Source: an uncultured Gemmiger sp. (GTDB taxonomy: Bacteria; Bacillota; Clostridia; Oscillospirales; Ruminococcaceae). From it: a stretch of 64,000 nucleotides of DNA. Below are positions 46,033-53,659 of this stretch, piece by piece (within the stretch, counting starts at the first letter, position 1; every line of letters begins with the position of its first letter). The notes beneath the pieces are model-generated. The model was not told where the DNA came from, made no database searches, and worked only from the letters and a program-made list of their open reading frames with translations. The stretch spans positions 1-64,000 of the forward strand of contig CALXHR010000005.1 in assembly GCA_944388175.1 (NCBI GenBank), given 5' to 3'. The position numbers were made by a program, and so were the translations under genes.

Positions 46033-46053
46033 TGGTCTCGATGTACTTGTCAA
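46025..46053 (-). promoter_or_regulatory. Sigma-A promoter of the sugar importer operon
   Basis: On the minus strand, -35 TTGACA (46048-46053), 17-nt spacer, -10 TAATAT (46025-46030). Operator-like GTTAAC sequences overlap the -10 and follow the start point, a layout expected for repression. Confidence 0.8.
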
Positions 46054-46194
46054 TCGTCAACCTGTACAAAAAGTGCAGCGATTTATTGTCTATTACAAAA
46101 CCTCCATTTTTTGACAAATCTTTTTGTGCAAACAGCCATCCCGCGTCCAATCGCGGGAAAACGCATGTTTCGTTATCAAATATTAACATTTTTC

Positions 46195-46223
46195 TTGCAT
46201 CTGGCGGCCGATTCCGGTATAAT
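46195..46223 (+). promoter_or_regulatory. Sigma-A promoter of the LacI-family regulator
   Basis: -35 TTGCAT (46195-46200), 17-nt spacer, -10 TATAAT (46218-46223), 65 bp before the ATG. An ATTAAC half-site occurs just upstream (about 46182), so autoregulation is possible. Confidence 0.8.
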
Positions 46224-46287
46224 AGCAGTAACAGCAACGGCAACCGGGCGCCGGGCGGCGCCCACAACATTTCAGGGAGGGTTCGCC

Positions 46288-47304
46288 ATGTCCAGACCCA
46301 CGATGCAACAGATCGCCGATGCGCTGGAAACCTCGCGCATTACGGTGTGGAAAGCGCTCAACAACCGCCCCGGCGTATCGGAAGCACTGCGCCGGCAGAT
46401 TTTGCAAAAAGCGCAGGAGTTCGGCTACAACAAGGGGGGCACCGCCGCGGTGCTGCAGGCCGCGCCGGCCGCCGCGCGCACGGTATCGGTGGTGGTGTCC
46501 CGGCCGGAGAGTTCGCTGTTCTGGATGCAGATTGTCCACCGCCTGGCGCGGGAGTTGACGGCCCAGGGCTGGAACCTGATGTACACCTACCTGCCCGCCT
46601 ACGGCGACGAGAGTTACACCCTGCCCCGCGCGCTGACCGACGGTTCGGTGGCGGGCATCATTGTGCTGAACATCTACTCCAAACCGCTGTTGCAGCTGCT
46701 GGCTGCGCTGCCGCTGCCCAAGGTGTTTCTGGACACAGTGCCCGGGTTTTTGCCCCCGGCGCTGGGCGGCGACCTGCTGCTGCTGGAAGGCCGCGCCGCC
46801 GTGCGGCAGATCACCGGCAAGCTGCTGGACGCCGGTTACACGCGGTTGGGTTTTATGGGCGACGTGGGCTATGCCCAGACCAACACCGACCGCTACGAGG
46901 GCTTTTTGGACGCCCACCGCGCGCGCGGCCTGACGCCCGACGAGCGCCTGTGCCTGACCGGGCCCTTTGGCCTGTACACCCATTATGAGGAGATCAGCGC
47001 CTTTTTGGACGGGCTGGACGCGCTGCCGGGCGGGTTTGTGTGCGCCAGCGACTACATGGCGCATTACATCCAGCAGTATTACGACGACCGCGCCCTGCCG
47101 CGCGCCGGCGTCGTGCCGCTGACCGGGTTTGACAACAACACCGAGTACGCCAACGTCGCCGACCGCATCACGACGGTGGACACCCAGACGCCGACGATCG
47201 GCGCGCGGCTGGCGATGCACATTTTGTTCCGCCTGGCCCACCCCGACGCCGCCTGCGAGGTGTGTTACCTGATTACCCGCGTCATCGACCGTACCGGCGG
47301 GTGA
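46288..47304 (+). CDS. LacI-family transcriptional regulator of the glycan importer
   Basis: 338 residues. The helix-turn-helix is TMQQIADALETSRITVWKALNNRPGVSEALRRQIL, with the usual VWKALN recognition helix in place of VSRVLN; the hinge helix and a periplasmic-binding-like effector domain follow (GIIVLN, LGFMGDVGYAQTNTDRYEGF, LTGFDNNTEYANVADRITTV). The ATG at 46288 has AGGGAGG 7 bp upstream. Divergent from the importer operon, it most likely represses it until a sugar ligand binds. Confidence 0.92.
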   Translation: MSRPTMQQIADALETSRITVWKALNNRPGVSEALRRQILQKAQEFGYNKGGTAAVLQAAPAAARTVSVVVSRPESSLFWMQIVHRLARELTAQGWNLMYTYLPAYGDESYTLPRALTDGSVAGIIVLNIYSKPLLQLLAALPLPKVFLDTVPGFLPPALGGDLLLLEGRAAVRQITGKLLDAGYTRLGFMGDVGYAQTNTDRYEGFLDAHRARGLTPDERLCLTGPFGLYTHYEEISAFLDGLDALPGGFVCASDYMAHYIQQYYDDRALPRAGVVPLTGFDNNTEYANVADRITTVDTQTPTIGARLAMHILFRLAHPDAACEVCYLITRVIDRTGG

Positions 47305-47349
47305 GCGGAGGGCAATTGGTTGCGGGAAAATTGCCCGTTTGCCCCGCTC

Positions 47350-47933
47350 TGTAGGGCGGGGTCTTGACCCCGCCGCACATTATAAAATTTTTAAAAATCA
47401 TCGGTTCGGCGGGCGTGAACGCCCGCCCTACAAATGGGTGTAAACAGGCAACCAACCGTAAACCCCACGTGGGAATCACCCCTACCGGGCCGCATATATG
47501 CGGCCCGTGGGCGTTTGCGGTGCTATCCGGTTCCCGGCTCGTGTACGCGGTACTCTTATTTGTATGGGCGTGTCCCCTACGCGGGGTTCCCGGTTGGTTG
47601 CACGTTTCCGCCGCTCTGTAGGGCGGGCGTTCACGCCCGCCGAACCAATGATTTTTTTAATTTTATAATGTGCGGCGGGGCCAAGACCCCGCCCTACAAC
47701 GCGTGATATACGCCGGGCCAACCCGGCAACGCCCAACGCCCGCACCGTTTCGCGGGCGGCATCTATGCCGCTCCTACGCATAGACCCAACGCGGTCACGA
47801 CCCAAAAACGGGTTTGTTGTGTGTACGGCCGCGGGCCGCATGCATGCGGCCCCTACAGACCGAGATTCACAACAGACGCCCCATGCAGAGTCAACGCCGC
47901 ACAGTTTGCGGCGGGCGTGAACGCCCGCCCTAC
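47350..47933. repeat. Modular repeat cluster with the main unit in both orientations
   Basis: The 83-bp unit occurs forward at 47350-47432 and inverted at 47617-47698. Palindromes GGCCGCATATATGCGGCC (about 47488), a two-palindrome unit (about 47752-47857) and a GGCGGGCGTGAACGCCCGCC hairpin (about 47909) complete it. Bases 47934-48041 hold only the leader of the next gene. Confidence 0.88.
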
Positions 47934-48041
47934 AACCCCCCCGGGAACGGCCGACCAACCGGCAAAGCAAACATCCGCCGCAGACCGTCCCCGCCCGTGC
48001 GCCAACCTTATTGTACTTTATTTATATAAAGGAGGTCCCCC

Positions 48042-50441
48042 ATGCCGCACACCATCCGCACGCTGTACGTCGTGCACCACTCCCACACCGATATCGGCTA
48101 CACCGACCTGCAGGAGCGCGTCGTGCAGGCCCAGGCCGACTACATCCGCAGCGCGCTGCGCATTTTGGCCGAGCCGCAAAACGCCGCCTTCCGCTGGAAC
48201 TGCGAGACCTGGTTCTGCGTCGAACAGTTTCTGCAAACCGCCGCCCCCGCCGAGGCCGAGGCCCTGTTCGCCGCCATGCGGGCAGGGCGCGTCGGGTTTT
48301 CGGCCAACTACCTCAATTTCTGCGACCTGGCTGACGCCGGCGTCTACGCCCGCCGCCTGGGCGAAGCCTGCGCGCTGCTGCGCGCCCACGGCATTGCGCC
48401 CAAAACCGCCATGTGCGCCGATATCAACGGCATCTCGATGGGCCTGCGCGACGCGATGCTCGAAAACGGCATCGAGTTTTTGTACACCAACATCCACTGC
48501 CACCACGGCATGTACCCGCTGCGCCAAAACCAGACCGCCTACTGGTGGCAGAACGCCGCCGGGCAGCGCCTGCTGGTGTGGAACGGCGAACATTATAACC
48601 TGGGCAATGTGCTGGGCTTAAAACCCAACGCCGTCAACAGCTTTATGGCGCAGAACTTTTTTGGCGACGAACCGGTGCCCACCGACCCCGTCGCGGCGCT
48701 GGAACGCAACCTGGACCGCTACCTGACCGAGTGCGAACAGAACGGCTACCCGTACGATTTTATCATTGCCAGCGTGTCCGGCGTGTTCAGCGACAACGCC
48801 CCGCCGGAACCGGAAATCCTGCGCGTCATCGAAGGCTATACCGCCCGCAACCCCGGCGGCGTCGCCCTCCGCATGGTCAGCCTGCAGGAACTGTACGACG
48901 CCATCGCCCCCAAACTGCAAAACAGCCCCGTCTACCACGGCGACCTGACCGACTGGTGGGCCGACGGCGCCGGCTCGACGCCGTATGCCGTCAAGCATTA
49001 CCGCGCCGCGCAGCACCGCTACGCGCTGGCCCGCCGCCTGGACCCCGCCGCGCCGCAGAAATGGCCCGACCTCTGCCGCCGGGCCGAGGACAACCTGCTG
49101 CTCTACGCTGAGCACACCTGGGGCCATTCCTCCACCGTCACCGACCCCTACGACACGATGGTGCTGGACCTCGACATGCGCAAAAACGGCTATGCCAGCG
49201 CCGCGCACGAAGCTGCCAGCCGCCTGCTGGGGGCCATCGGCGCCGAAAAAGGCGACACGCTGTGCTACTATAACACCGCCGGCCGCCTGAAAGTCTGCGC
49301 CCCGGGCGCGGCGCCCGGCCCGCAGCCGGTGGAAATTTACGTCGAAAGCCCCCACCTGGCCCGCGCGCGCATCACGCGCAGCGACGGCGTCGAGCTGCCC
49401 TGCCAGGTATCGCCCCACCCGCGCGGGCGGCGCATCACCTTTTTGGACGACTTTACCGCCAAGCGGGAGGAAACCTATACCTTCGCCCCGCTGCCCGCGC
49501 TGCCCGACACCCTCAACAGCCGGCAGTGCTATGTGGGGGCCGAGCGCGTGCGCGATATCGTCAACGACTACGACCCCGTCACCTTCCGCCTGCCCTACGG
49601 GTACGAGAACCGCTGGTTCCGGCTGGACTGCCGCGCCGGCGACGGCGTGACGGCCCTCCTCGACAAGCGCAGCGGCCACAACCTGCTGGCCGCCGGGGCC
49701 GCGCCGTTTTTGACGCCGCTGCATGAGGTCACCCCCCTGACCGACGCCGACCGCGCCACCCCCTGCCCGGCCGAGCACGCCCGCCGCATGCTGGGGCGCA
49801 ACATCCGCGGCCCGCACGCCGTGCTGACGGCCGGCGTTTTGCAGGAGGTCCGCTGCGAGGAACACGGCCCCGTGTTCACGACGCTGCGGCTGCGCTACGC
49901 GCTGCCCGGCACGGTCAAGGCCGACGTCGTCGTCAAGCTGTACGAGGGCGCGCCCCGGCTTGATTTTACGCTGCAGCTGGGCAAAACGCTGTCGGACGAC
50001 GTCGAGAGCGTCTTTTTGCCGCTGACGCTGGACCTGGGCGGCCCCCAGGAACTGTGGCTGCAAAAGGGCAGCGAGCCGTTCCGCCCCGGGCTGGACCAGC
50101 TGCCCGGCACCTGTATGGAATTTTCGATGACCGACGCCGGGCTGGCCTTTGTGGGGCCGCAGGGCAGCGCGCTGGTCGCCACGCCCGACGTGCCGCTGTG
50201 CTATTTTGGCGAAATGCGCCACCACCCCATCCGCCTGTGCGAAAACGACCCCGCCGACAACCGCCGCCCCGTCTACAGCTGGGTGATGAACAACCTGTGG
50301 GAGACGAATTTCAAGCTGGATCTTTCCGGCTTTGGCGAGTACCGGTACACGCTGTGGCTCACCCCCGAGACCGACCCGCACAAAGCCATGGCCGAACTGG
50401 CCGAGCGCAGCTTTACCCCCTGGGCCGTCATCACCGGCTGA
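48042..50441 (+). CDS. GH38-like glycosidase (second mannosidase-type enzyme)
   Basis: 799 residues, cytoplasmic. The metal site is VVHHSHTDIGYTD (H13, H15, D17), AMCADINGI carries a candidate nucleophile near residue 127, and GEHYNLGN and HTWGHSSTVTDPYDT follow; the second half is all-beta. It matches the subgroup of short GH38-like proteins (DUF5054-type) more than the 1053-residue enzyme at 36568-39729. AAAGGAGG is 7 bp before the ATG. It stands alone on the plus strand but beside the importer and its regulator. Exact substrate unknown. Confidence 0.85.
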   Translation: MPHTIRTLYVVHHSHTDIGYTDLQERVVQAQADYIRSALRILAEPQNAAFRWNCETWFCVEQFLQTAAPAEAEALFAAMRAGRVGFSANYLNFCDLADAGVYARRLGEACALLRAHGIAPKTAMCADINGISMGLRDAMLENGIEFLYTNIHCHHGMYPLRQNQTAYWWQNAAGQRLLVWNGEHYNLGNVLGLKPNAVNSFMAQNFFGDEPVPTDPVAALERNLDRYLTECEQNGYPYDFIIASVSGVFSDNAPPEPEILRVIEGYTARNPGGVALRMVSLQELYDAIAPKLQNSPVYHGDLTDWWADGAGSTPYAVKHYRAAQHRYALARRLDPAAPQKWPDLCRRAEDNLLLYAEHTWGHSSTVTDPYDTMVLDLDMRKNGYASAAHEAASRLLGAIGAEKGDTLCYYNTAGRLKVCAPGAAPGPQPVEIYVESPHLARARITRSDGVELPCQVSPHPRGRRITFLDDFTAKREETYTFAPLPALPDTLNSRQCYVGAERVRDIVNDYDPVTFRLPYGYENRWFRLDCRAGDGVTALLDKRSGHNLLAAGAAPFLTPLHEVTPLTDADRATPCPAEHARRMLGRNIRGPHAVLTAGVLQEVRCEEHGPVFTTLRLRYALPGTVKADVVVKLYEGAPRLDFTLQLGKTLSDDVESVFLPLTLDLGGPQELWLQKGSEPFRPGLDQLPGTCMEFSMTDAGLAFVGPQGSALVATPDVPLCYFGEMRHHPIRLCENDPADNRRPVYSWVMNNLWETNFKLDLSGFGEYRYTLWLTPETDPHKAMAELAERSFTPWAVITG

Positions 50442-50458
50442 CCCCTTACACGCAAACG

Positions 50459-50506
50459 CCCCGGCCCGGGCGGTCTTGGGACCGCCCGGGCCGGGGGCTT
50501 GTTTTG
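50459..50506 (+). terminator. Strong intrinsic terminator after GH38-like gene
   Basis: 17-bp perfect arms (50459-50475 and 50480-50496, GGCCCGGGCGGTC core) with a TTGG loop and a following CTTGTTTT. It also lies at the end of the convergent hypothetical gene. Confidence 0.9.
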
Positions 50507-50518
50507 CCGCGCGCCGCC

Positions 50519-50938
50519 TTACGGCAGCAGCGGCGCGTCGCCGTTTTGCAGCGCTTCGGCGCGGCGGCGCACCGCCGCGGCGTCGGGCAGGTCGTCCAGC
50601 GTCTGCGGGGCCTGCCCGCACTGGGCCAGCGCCAGAAAATACAGGCGTTCCTGCCGGGTATAGCGCTGCAGCAGCTGGCTTTGCAGCCACGTCTGCAGGC
50701 GTTCGCGCTGTTCGGCGGGTTCTTCGTCCTCCTGCCGGTACAGGCAGTCCCGGGCCTGCACCAGCTGGTAAAGCAGGTCCTCGTCCTGCGCGCGGGTCGT
50801 CACCAGCGCGCGCAGCAGGCGCAATTCGGCTTCGCGCTGCGGCGCGCCCAGGGGGAACAGCCTGCGGCGGAGTTTTTCCTCCCGCCGCGCGCGCTCTTTT
50901 TTGCTGGCCATATCCAGCCAGGGGATTTTGCGGCCCAT
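50519..50938 (-). CDS. Hypothetical charged helical protein
   Basis: 139 residues, no signal or membrane segment. The N-terminus is very basic (ASKKERARREEKLRRRLFPLG) and the rest is rich in Arg, Gln, Leu and Glu, predicted helical. AAGGAGAGGG precedes the ATG, and its own promoter lies upstream. I do not recognise a family. Confidence 0.75.
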   Translation of the reverse strand: MGRKIPWLDMASKKERARREEKLRRRLFPLGAPQREAELRLLRALVTTRAQDEDLLYQLVQARDCLYRQEDEEPAEQRERLQTWLQSQLLQRYTRQERLYFLALAQCGQAPQTLDDLPDAAAVRRRAEALQNGDAPLLP

Positions 50939-50970
50939 GTCGCCCTCTCCTTTTTAAAATAGTTGGCTCC

Positions 50971-50999
50971 ATTATACCCGCCGGGCTCCGCCCTGGCAA
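50971..50999 (-). promoter_or_regulatory. Promoter of the hypothetical gene
   Basis: On the minus strand, -35 TTGCCA (50994-50999), 17-nt spacer, -10 TATAAT (50971-50976), 33 bp before the start. Confidence 0.8.
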
Positions 51000-51070
51000 G
51001 CCGCCCGCCGGTGCGTGCGCCGCAGATCGCACATTTTTTTACAAACATGCTGTCCAAACCAGAACGGGTG

Positions 51071-51079
51071 TGGTATAAT
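51071..51079 (+). promoter_or_regulatory. Extended -10 promoter of the oadG-oadB operon
   Basis: TGGTATAAT gives a TGn extended -10 (TATAAT at 51074-51079), 62 bp before oadG. The -35 region (about 51051, TGTCCA) is poor, which the extended -10 may offset. Confidence 0.7.
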
Positions 51080-51140
51080 ACAATCAAATACTGTTTGTGC
51101 AAATCTGCACGCGCACCCATACAAAAGGAGGAACCCTGCT

Positions 51141-51563
51141 ATGCCTGATCTTGCGCTGCTGGCGCTGGATGCCTACGACGGCGCCGTCGTGGTCACCAGC
51201 ATTGTGCTGGTATTCGTAATGCTGATCGTGCTTTGCCTGATTATTACCCTGGAGGGCAAGGCGTTCGACCGCGCAAACCGCAAACCCACCGACCCCGCCG
51301 AACCCCCGGCCCCGCCCAAAGCGGCGCGCAAAGCGCCGCCGAAGCACGCCAACAAACCGGCCCCGGCGCCTGCGCCGGCCGCACCGGCCCCGGGCGGCAT
51401 CCCGGGCGAGGTCATTGCCGCCATCTCGGCCGCCGTCGCCGCCGTGCTGGGCGAGGGCGCTGTGGTGCACAGCGTGCGCCGCGTCCAGGCCCCGGGCCGT
51501 GCGTCCCGCCGTGGCGCGTGGGGCGACGCCGGCGTGCGCGAACAGACCACGCCGTTTGTGTAA
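51141..51563 (+). CDS. oadG: Sodium-pumping decarboxylase gamma subunit (OadG-like)
   Basis: 140 residues. One N-terminal membrane helix (VVVTSIVLVFVMLIVLCLII) is followed by a Pro/Ala/Lys-rich linker (about 50-95) and a small C-terminal domain (GEVIAAISAAVAAVLGEGAVVHSVRRV). This is the standard OadG layout: the helix anchors the complex and the tail contacts the carboxyltransferase. AAAGGAGG precedes the ATG. It lies 12 bp before the beta subunit; no alpha or biotin-carrier gene follows. Confidence 0.87.
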   Translation: MPDLALLALDAYDGAVVVTSIVLVFVMLIVLCLIITLEGKAFDRANRKPTDPAEPPAPPKAARKAPPKHANKPAPAPAPAAPAPGGIPGEVIAAISAAVAAVLGEGAVVHSVRRVQAPGRASRRGAWGDAGVREQTTPFV

Positions 51564-51575
51564 GGAGGGCTGAAC

Positions 51576-52766
51576 ATGGGCGAACTTTGGACCAACCTGG
51601 CCGAGATTTTGGGGAAATCCGGCTGGGCGCAGATTTTTCTGGTAGAGGGCGGCTGGAAATACGCCGTCATGCTGGCGGTGGCCTGCGTGCTGCTGTACCT
51701 GGCCATCGTCAAGCAGTTTGAGCCGCTGCTGCTGCTGCCCATCGGCTTTGGCATGCTGATGACCAACCTGCCGCTGGACGGCATTTTCCACATCGAAATC
51801 TTTTTGAACGAGACCAACCACATCAACTGGGAGCTGCTGGGCAACTCCGGCGGGTTGGCCGACTACATTTACCTCGGCGTCAAGCTGGGCATCTACCCGC
51901 CGCTGATCTTCCTGGGCATCGGCACCATGACCGACTTTACGCCGCTGATCGCCCGGCCGTCCAGCCTGCTGCTGGGCGCGGCCGCGCAGCTGGGCATCTT
52001 CTTTACCTATGTCGGCGCGCGCATCCTGGGCTTTACCCCGCAGGAAGCCGGGTCCATCGGCATCATTGGCGGCGCGGACGGCCCCACGGCCATCTTTACC
52101 ACCACCCGCCTGGCCCCGCACCTGCTGGGTTCCATTGCGGTGGCGGCCTACTGTTATATGGCGCTGGTGCCGGTCATCCAACCGCCGATCATGCGGTTCC
52201 TGACGACGGATAAAGAGCGCATGATCGTCATGGACACCCCGCGCGCCGTCACCAAGACCGAGAAGATTCTGTTCCCCATCATGGTCACCATCATTGTCTC
52301 GCTGACGCTGCCGGACGCGGCCATCCTCGTCGGCTGCCTGATGCTGGGCAACCTGATGAAAGAATCCGGCGTGGTCGAGCGCATCACCAAGACCGCCGGC
52401 AACGAGCTGATGAACATCATCACGATCTTCCTGGGCTTCAGCGTCGGCTGCACGACCAACGCGTCCACCTTCCTGACGCTGCAGACGGTCGAGATCATCG
52501 TCCTGGGCGTTGTGGCGTTCGGCGTCGGCACCGCGGGCGGCGTGCTGCTGGGCAAGCTGATGTGCGCCGTCACCCACGGCAAGATCAACCCGCTGATCGG
52601 CTCCGCCGGCGTCTCGGCCGTGCCGATGGCGGCCCGCGTCAGCCAGAAAGTCGGGCAGGAGTACAACCCCCGCAACTACCTGCTGATGCACGCCATGGGC
52701 CCCAACGTGGCCGGCGTCATCGGTTCCGCAGTCGCGGCCGGCATCCTCATCAACATGCTGGGCTAA
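51576..52766 (+). CDS. oadB: Sodium ion-translocating decarboxylase beta subunit
   Basis: 396 residues, highly hydrophobic. The key block GSIGIIGGADGPTAIFTT carries the Asp that takes part in carboxybiotin decarboxylation and Na+ transport, and GFSVGCTTNASTFLTLQT is the second conserved block. It couples decarboxylation of a carboxybiotin to Na+ export. The parent decarboxylase (oxaloacetate, methylmalonyl-CoA or glutaconyl-CoA) cannot be decided here since the substrate-specific subunit is absent. Confidence 0.95.
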   Translation: MGELWTNLAEILGKSGWAQIFLVEGGWKYAVMLAVACVLLYLAIVKQFEPLLLLPIGFGMLMTNLPLDGIFHIEIFLNETNHINWELLGNSGGLADYIYLGVKLGIYPPLIFLGIGTMTDFTPLIARPSSLLLGAAAQLGIFFTYVGARILGFTPQEAGSIGIIGGADGPTAIFTTTRLAPHLLGSIAVAAYCYMALVPVIQPPIMRFLTTDKERMIVMDTPRAVTKTEKILFPIMVTIIVSLTLPDAAILVGCLMLGNLMKESGVVERITKTAGNELMNIITIFLGFSVGCTTNASTFLTLQTVEIIVLGVVAFGVGTAGGVLLGKLMCAVTHGKINPLIGSAGVSAVPMAARVSQKVGQEYNPRNYLLMHAMGPNVAGVIGSAVAAGILINMLG

Positions 52767-52790
52767 GCGGTTTGCATCCTACGCATACTC

Positions 52791-52827
52791 CCCCGGGCAG
52801 GGTCCCCCTGCCCGGGGTTTTGTTTTG
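52791..52827 (+). terminator. Intrinsic terminator after oadB
   Basis: 12-bp perfect arms (52791-52802 CCCCGGGCAGGG and 52806-52817) with a 3-nt loop, followed by TTTTGTTTT. Confidence 0.92.
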
Positions 52828-52903
52828 CCGAATGGATTGCCGCGTGCAGGGCGCAACCCTGCCCGTTTTTTTGCTGCAAGGGGGTTGCCCGTTTCCGCCG
52901 CTC

Positions 52904-52985
52904 TGTAGGGCGGGCCTTACCCCCGCCGCACATTATGAAATTTTAAAAAATGATCGGTTCGGCGTGCGAAACCGCCCGCCCTACA
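52904..52985. repeat. Single palindromic repeat unit
   Basis: TGTAGGGCGGGCCTTACCCCCGCC start, AT-rich middle, and a CCCGCCCTACA end, with one arm mutated (GGCGTGCGAAACCGCCCGCC). Confidence 0.88.
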
Positions 52986-53151
52986 ATGCAAAATAAACGT
53001 CATACAAACCATGAACAGGCAACATCGCACCGTTGGCCCCGATTTTTTCAAGATTTGTCGCCGCAGGCGGCACCGCAATTTTGCATTTTCCCGGTTTTTA
53101 CCCCTCTCTCCATGCACACCTGTCTAATTTTACAAAAAGTTCATATCGGCA

Positions 53152-53226
53152 TCATAGTTTTTTCGCAGTTATCGGGTATCGTATAAGCACAGGGTCACGG
53201 AGCCGCAACCGCAGACTCTGGAACAT
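53152..53226 (-). CDS. Candidate tiny protein with strong ribosome site
   Basis: Open frame of 24 codons starting MFQSLRLRLRDPV and ending YPITAKKL. An AGGAGGAATC ribosome site lies directly before the ATG, which is unusually good for a chance frame. The peptide is basic with an amphipathic Leu/Arg start and has no signal sequence. Bases 53199-53210 repeat the loop of the terminator at 53259-53297 (GGTTGCGGCTCC). A conserved RNA rather than a protein is an alternative. No promoter was identified. Confidence 0.35.
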   Translation of the reverse strand: MFQSLRLRLRDPVLIRYPITAKKL

Positions 53227-53258
53227 GATTCCTCCTCACACCAAACCGATACCCCAAT

Positions 53259-53361
53259 GCCCCGCCCGGAGCCGCAACCGGGCGGGGCGCCTTTTTTGCC
53301 CGGCGCAACGCCAACGCCCCGCCAGCCCGTAACAAGGCCGGCGGGGCGCGTTGTGTTTTTT
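53259..53361 (+). terminator. Two successive terminator-like hairpins
   Basis: First: arms GCCCCGCCCGG (53259-53269) and CCGGGCGGGGC (53278-53288), followed by CCTTTTTT (to 53297). Second: GCCCCGCC (53316-53323) and GGCGGGGC (53340-53347), with GTGTTTTTT after. The T-runs are on the plus strand. What plus-strand transcript they end is unclear; oadB already has its own terminator. They also lie at the 3' end of the acylphosphatase gene. Confidence 0.7.
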
Positions 53362-53368
53362 CAGGCAG

Positions 53369-53659
53369 TCAGTCGCCGCTGCGCTCGGCAAACCCGTATT
53401 CGTGTTCGGCCAGGGGCAGGTTGTCCACCGTCATACCCTCGATGCGCGCCCAGCGGTTGCTGCGCTCGATCAGCGGCACCAGCTCGTCCAGCTGCGCGCG
53501 GGGGCCCTGGGCTTCCAGCGTGACGCTGCCGTCCCAGTTGTTGGCCACCCAGCCCGTCAGGCCGAGTTTTTGGGCGGCGCAGGCGGCAAAGTAGCGGAAC
53601 CCCACCCCCTGCACACGGCCGGTGAACCGCCAGCGGCGGCGCAAAATTTCATGGTTCAT
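53369..53659 (-). CDS. acyP: Acylphosphatase
   Basis: 96 residues. The active-site loop GRVQGVGFRYFA carries the catalytic Arg, and the Asn is in WVANNWDGSVTLEAQG. It hydrolyses small acyl phosphates. The ATG at 53659 has a GAGGAACGCC leader and overlaps the end of the P-type ATPase-like gene by 11 bp, so the two are coupled. Confidence 0.93.
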   Translation of the reverse strand: MNHEILRRRWRFTGRVQGVGFRYFAACAAQKLGLTGWVANNWDGSVTLEAQGPRAQLDELVPLIERSNRWARIEGMTVDNLPLAEHEYGFAERSGD

